A stretch of 7,232 bases of DNA, taken from positions 1-7,232 of the forward strand of contig JADGGV010000203.1 of assembly GCA_019689775.1 (NCBI GenBank), given 5' to 3'. The notes under the pieces are model-generated. The model was not told where the DNA came from and made no database searches. It worked only from the letters and a program-made list of their open reading frames with translations. A program made the translations under genes and the position numbers. Each line of letters opens with the position of its first letter. Position 1 is the stretch's first letter. This DNA is from Gemmatimonadota bacterium. GTDB lineage: Bacteria; Gemmatimonadota; Gemmatimonadetes; Longimicrobiales; RSA9. Below, piece after piece: positions 7,106 to 7,232 of this stretch.

Positions 7106-7197
7106 GGGCCGTTTCGATCTCGATCTCGAGCCCGAAAGACGCGCCCGAGCACGAGCCCGGCGCCAACAGGCGCGGGCGCGGGAACGACGAACGGCCC
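7106..7197. repeat. Imperfect inverted repeat with inner GC hairpin, downstream of DinB
   Basis: GGGCCGTTTCG (7106-7116) and CGAACGGCCC (7188-7197) form inverted arms that pair except for one unpaired T in the left arm. The loop contains a tandem CGATCT unit (7115-7126) and a GC-rich hairpin, GCGCC-AACA-GGCGC (7160-7173), extendable across a mismatch to about 7157-7176. It could end DinB transcription, but there is no T-run after the stem, so it is not a standard intrinsic terminator. Otherwise the 7014-7217 stretch holds no gene I can support. Confidence 0.4.
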
Positions 7198-7216
7198 CGA
7201 TCTCACACCCCCCGCC

Positions 7217-7232
7217 AGTCTCTTATACACAA
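7217..7232 (+). other. Probable Tn5/Nextera mosaic-end adapter remnant at contig end
   Basis: The window ends with a 14-base exact run of the Tn5 mosaic end (CTGTCTCTTATACACATCT) at 7218-7231, with mismatches just outside at 7217 and 7232. Its AT content is unlike the surrounding DNA. It is most simply a library adapter left in the assembly, so these bases should not be treated as genomic. A true transposon end is unlikely because it coincides with the sequence end. Confidence 0.85.

Noticed and set aside
6943..7230. 95-codon minus-strand frame beginning at the contig end
   Set aside because: Its first codons come from the adapter remnant, and the rest is Pro/Ala/Arg-rich and partly antisense to DinB.
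1..7232. CRISPR arrays, tRNA or rRNA genes, insertion sequences
   Set aside because: No regularly spaced repeats, cloverleaf-type sequences, rRNA words or transposase motifs were found by reading. The mosaic-end match at the right end is best explained by library preparation.

Overview
The window is very GC-rich bacterial DNA. G or C fills almost every third codon position, and long antisense open frames appear as a by-product. The protein families (PAS hybrid kinases, a radical SAM/SPASM enzyme, a metal P1B-ATPase, DinB) and the composition suggest an uncultivated high-GC soil or sediment lineage, such as Myxococcota/Deltaproteobacteria, Binatota or Rokubacteria. Nothing here fixes the phylum. 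The last bases match the Tn5/Nextera mosaic end, so this looks like the end of an assembled metagenome or draft contig.

Layout: five genes lie on the minus strand, read from right to left. They are (1) a radical SAM/SPASM enzyme resembling the TIGR04053 group, 6280-4994; (2) a small four-helix membrane protein with an HAH motif, resembling a fragment of haem-copper oxidase subunit I, 4921-4466; (3) a heavy-metal P1B-type ATPase with a CPL metal motif and no N-terminal metal-binding domain, 4446-2527; (4) a soluble hybrid histidine kinase PAS-PAS-HisKA-HATPase-REC, 2390-402; and (5) a response regulator cut by the left edge, 405-1. Genes 2 and 3 are 19 nt apart and genes 4 and 5 overlap by 4 nt (ATGA), so each pair is probably co-transcribed. 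The 72-nt gap before gene 2 carries a CRP/FNR-type dyad, and the 136-nt gap before gene 4 carries a possible weak promoter.

Divergently on the plus strand is a DinB-like putative metalloenzyme, 6474-7013. It is followed by about 200 bp of non-coding DNA with inverted repeats and then the adapter-like end.

Working model (inference): an oxygen- or redox-responsive cluster in which a CRP/FNR-family regulator controls a putative haem membrane protein and a metal exporter. These sit beside a radical SAM enzyme whose family resembles the haem-modifying NirJ/AhbC/AhbD enzymes, and beside a two-component phosphorelay. No individual family is new. The combination, the atypical ATPase motifs and the orphan haem-copper-oxidase-like protein are the parts worth following up.
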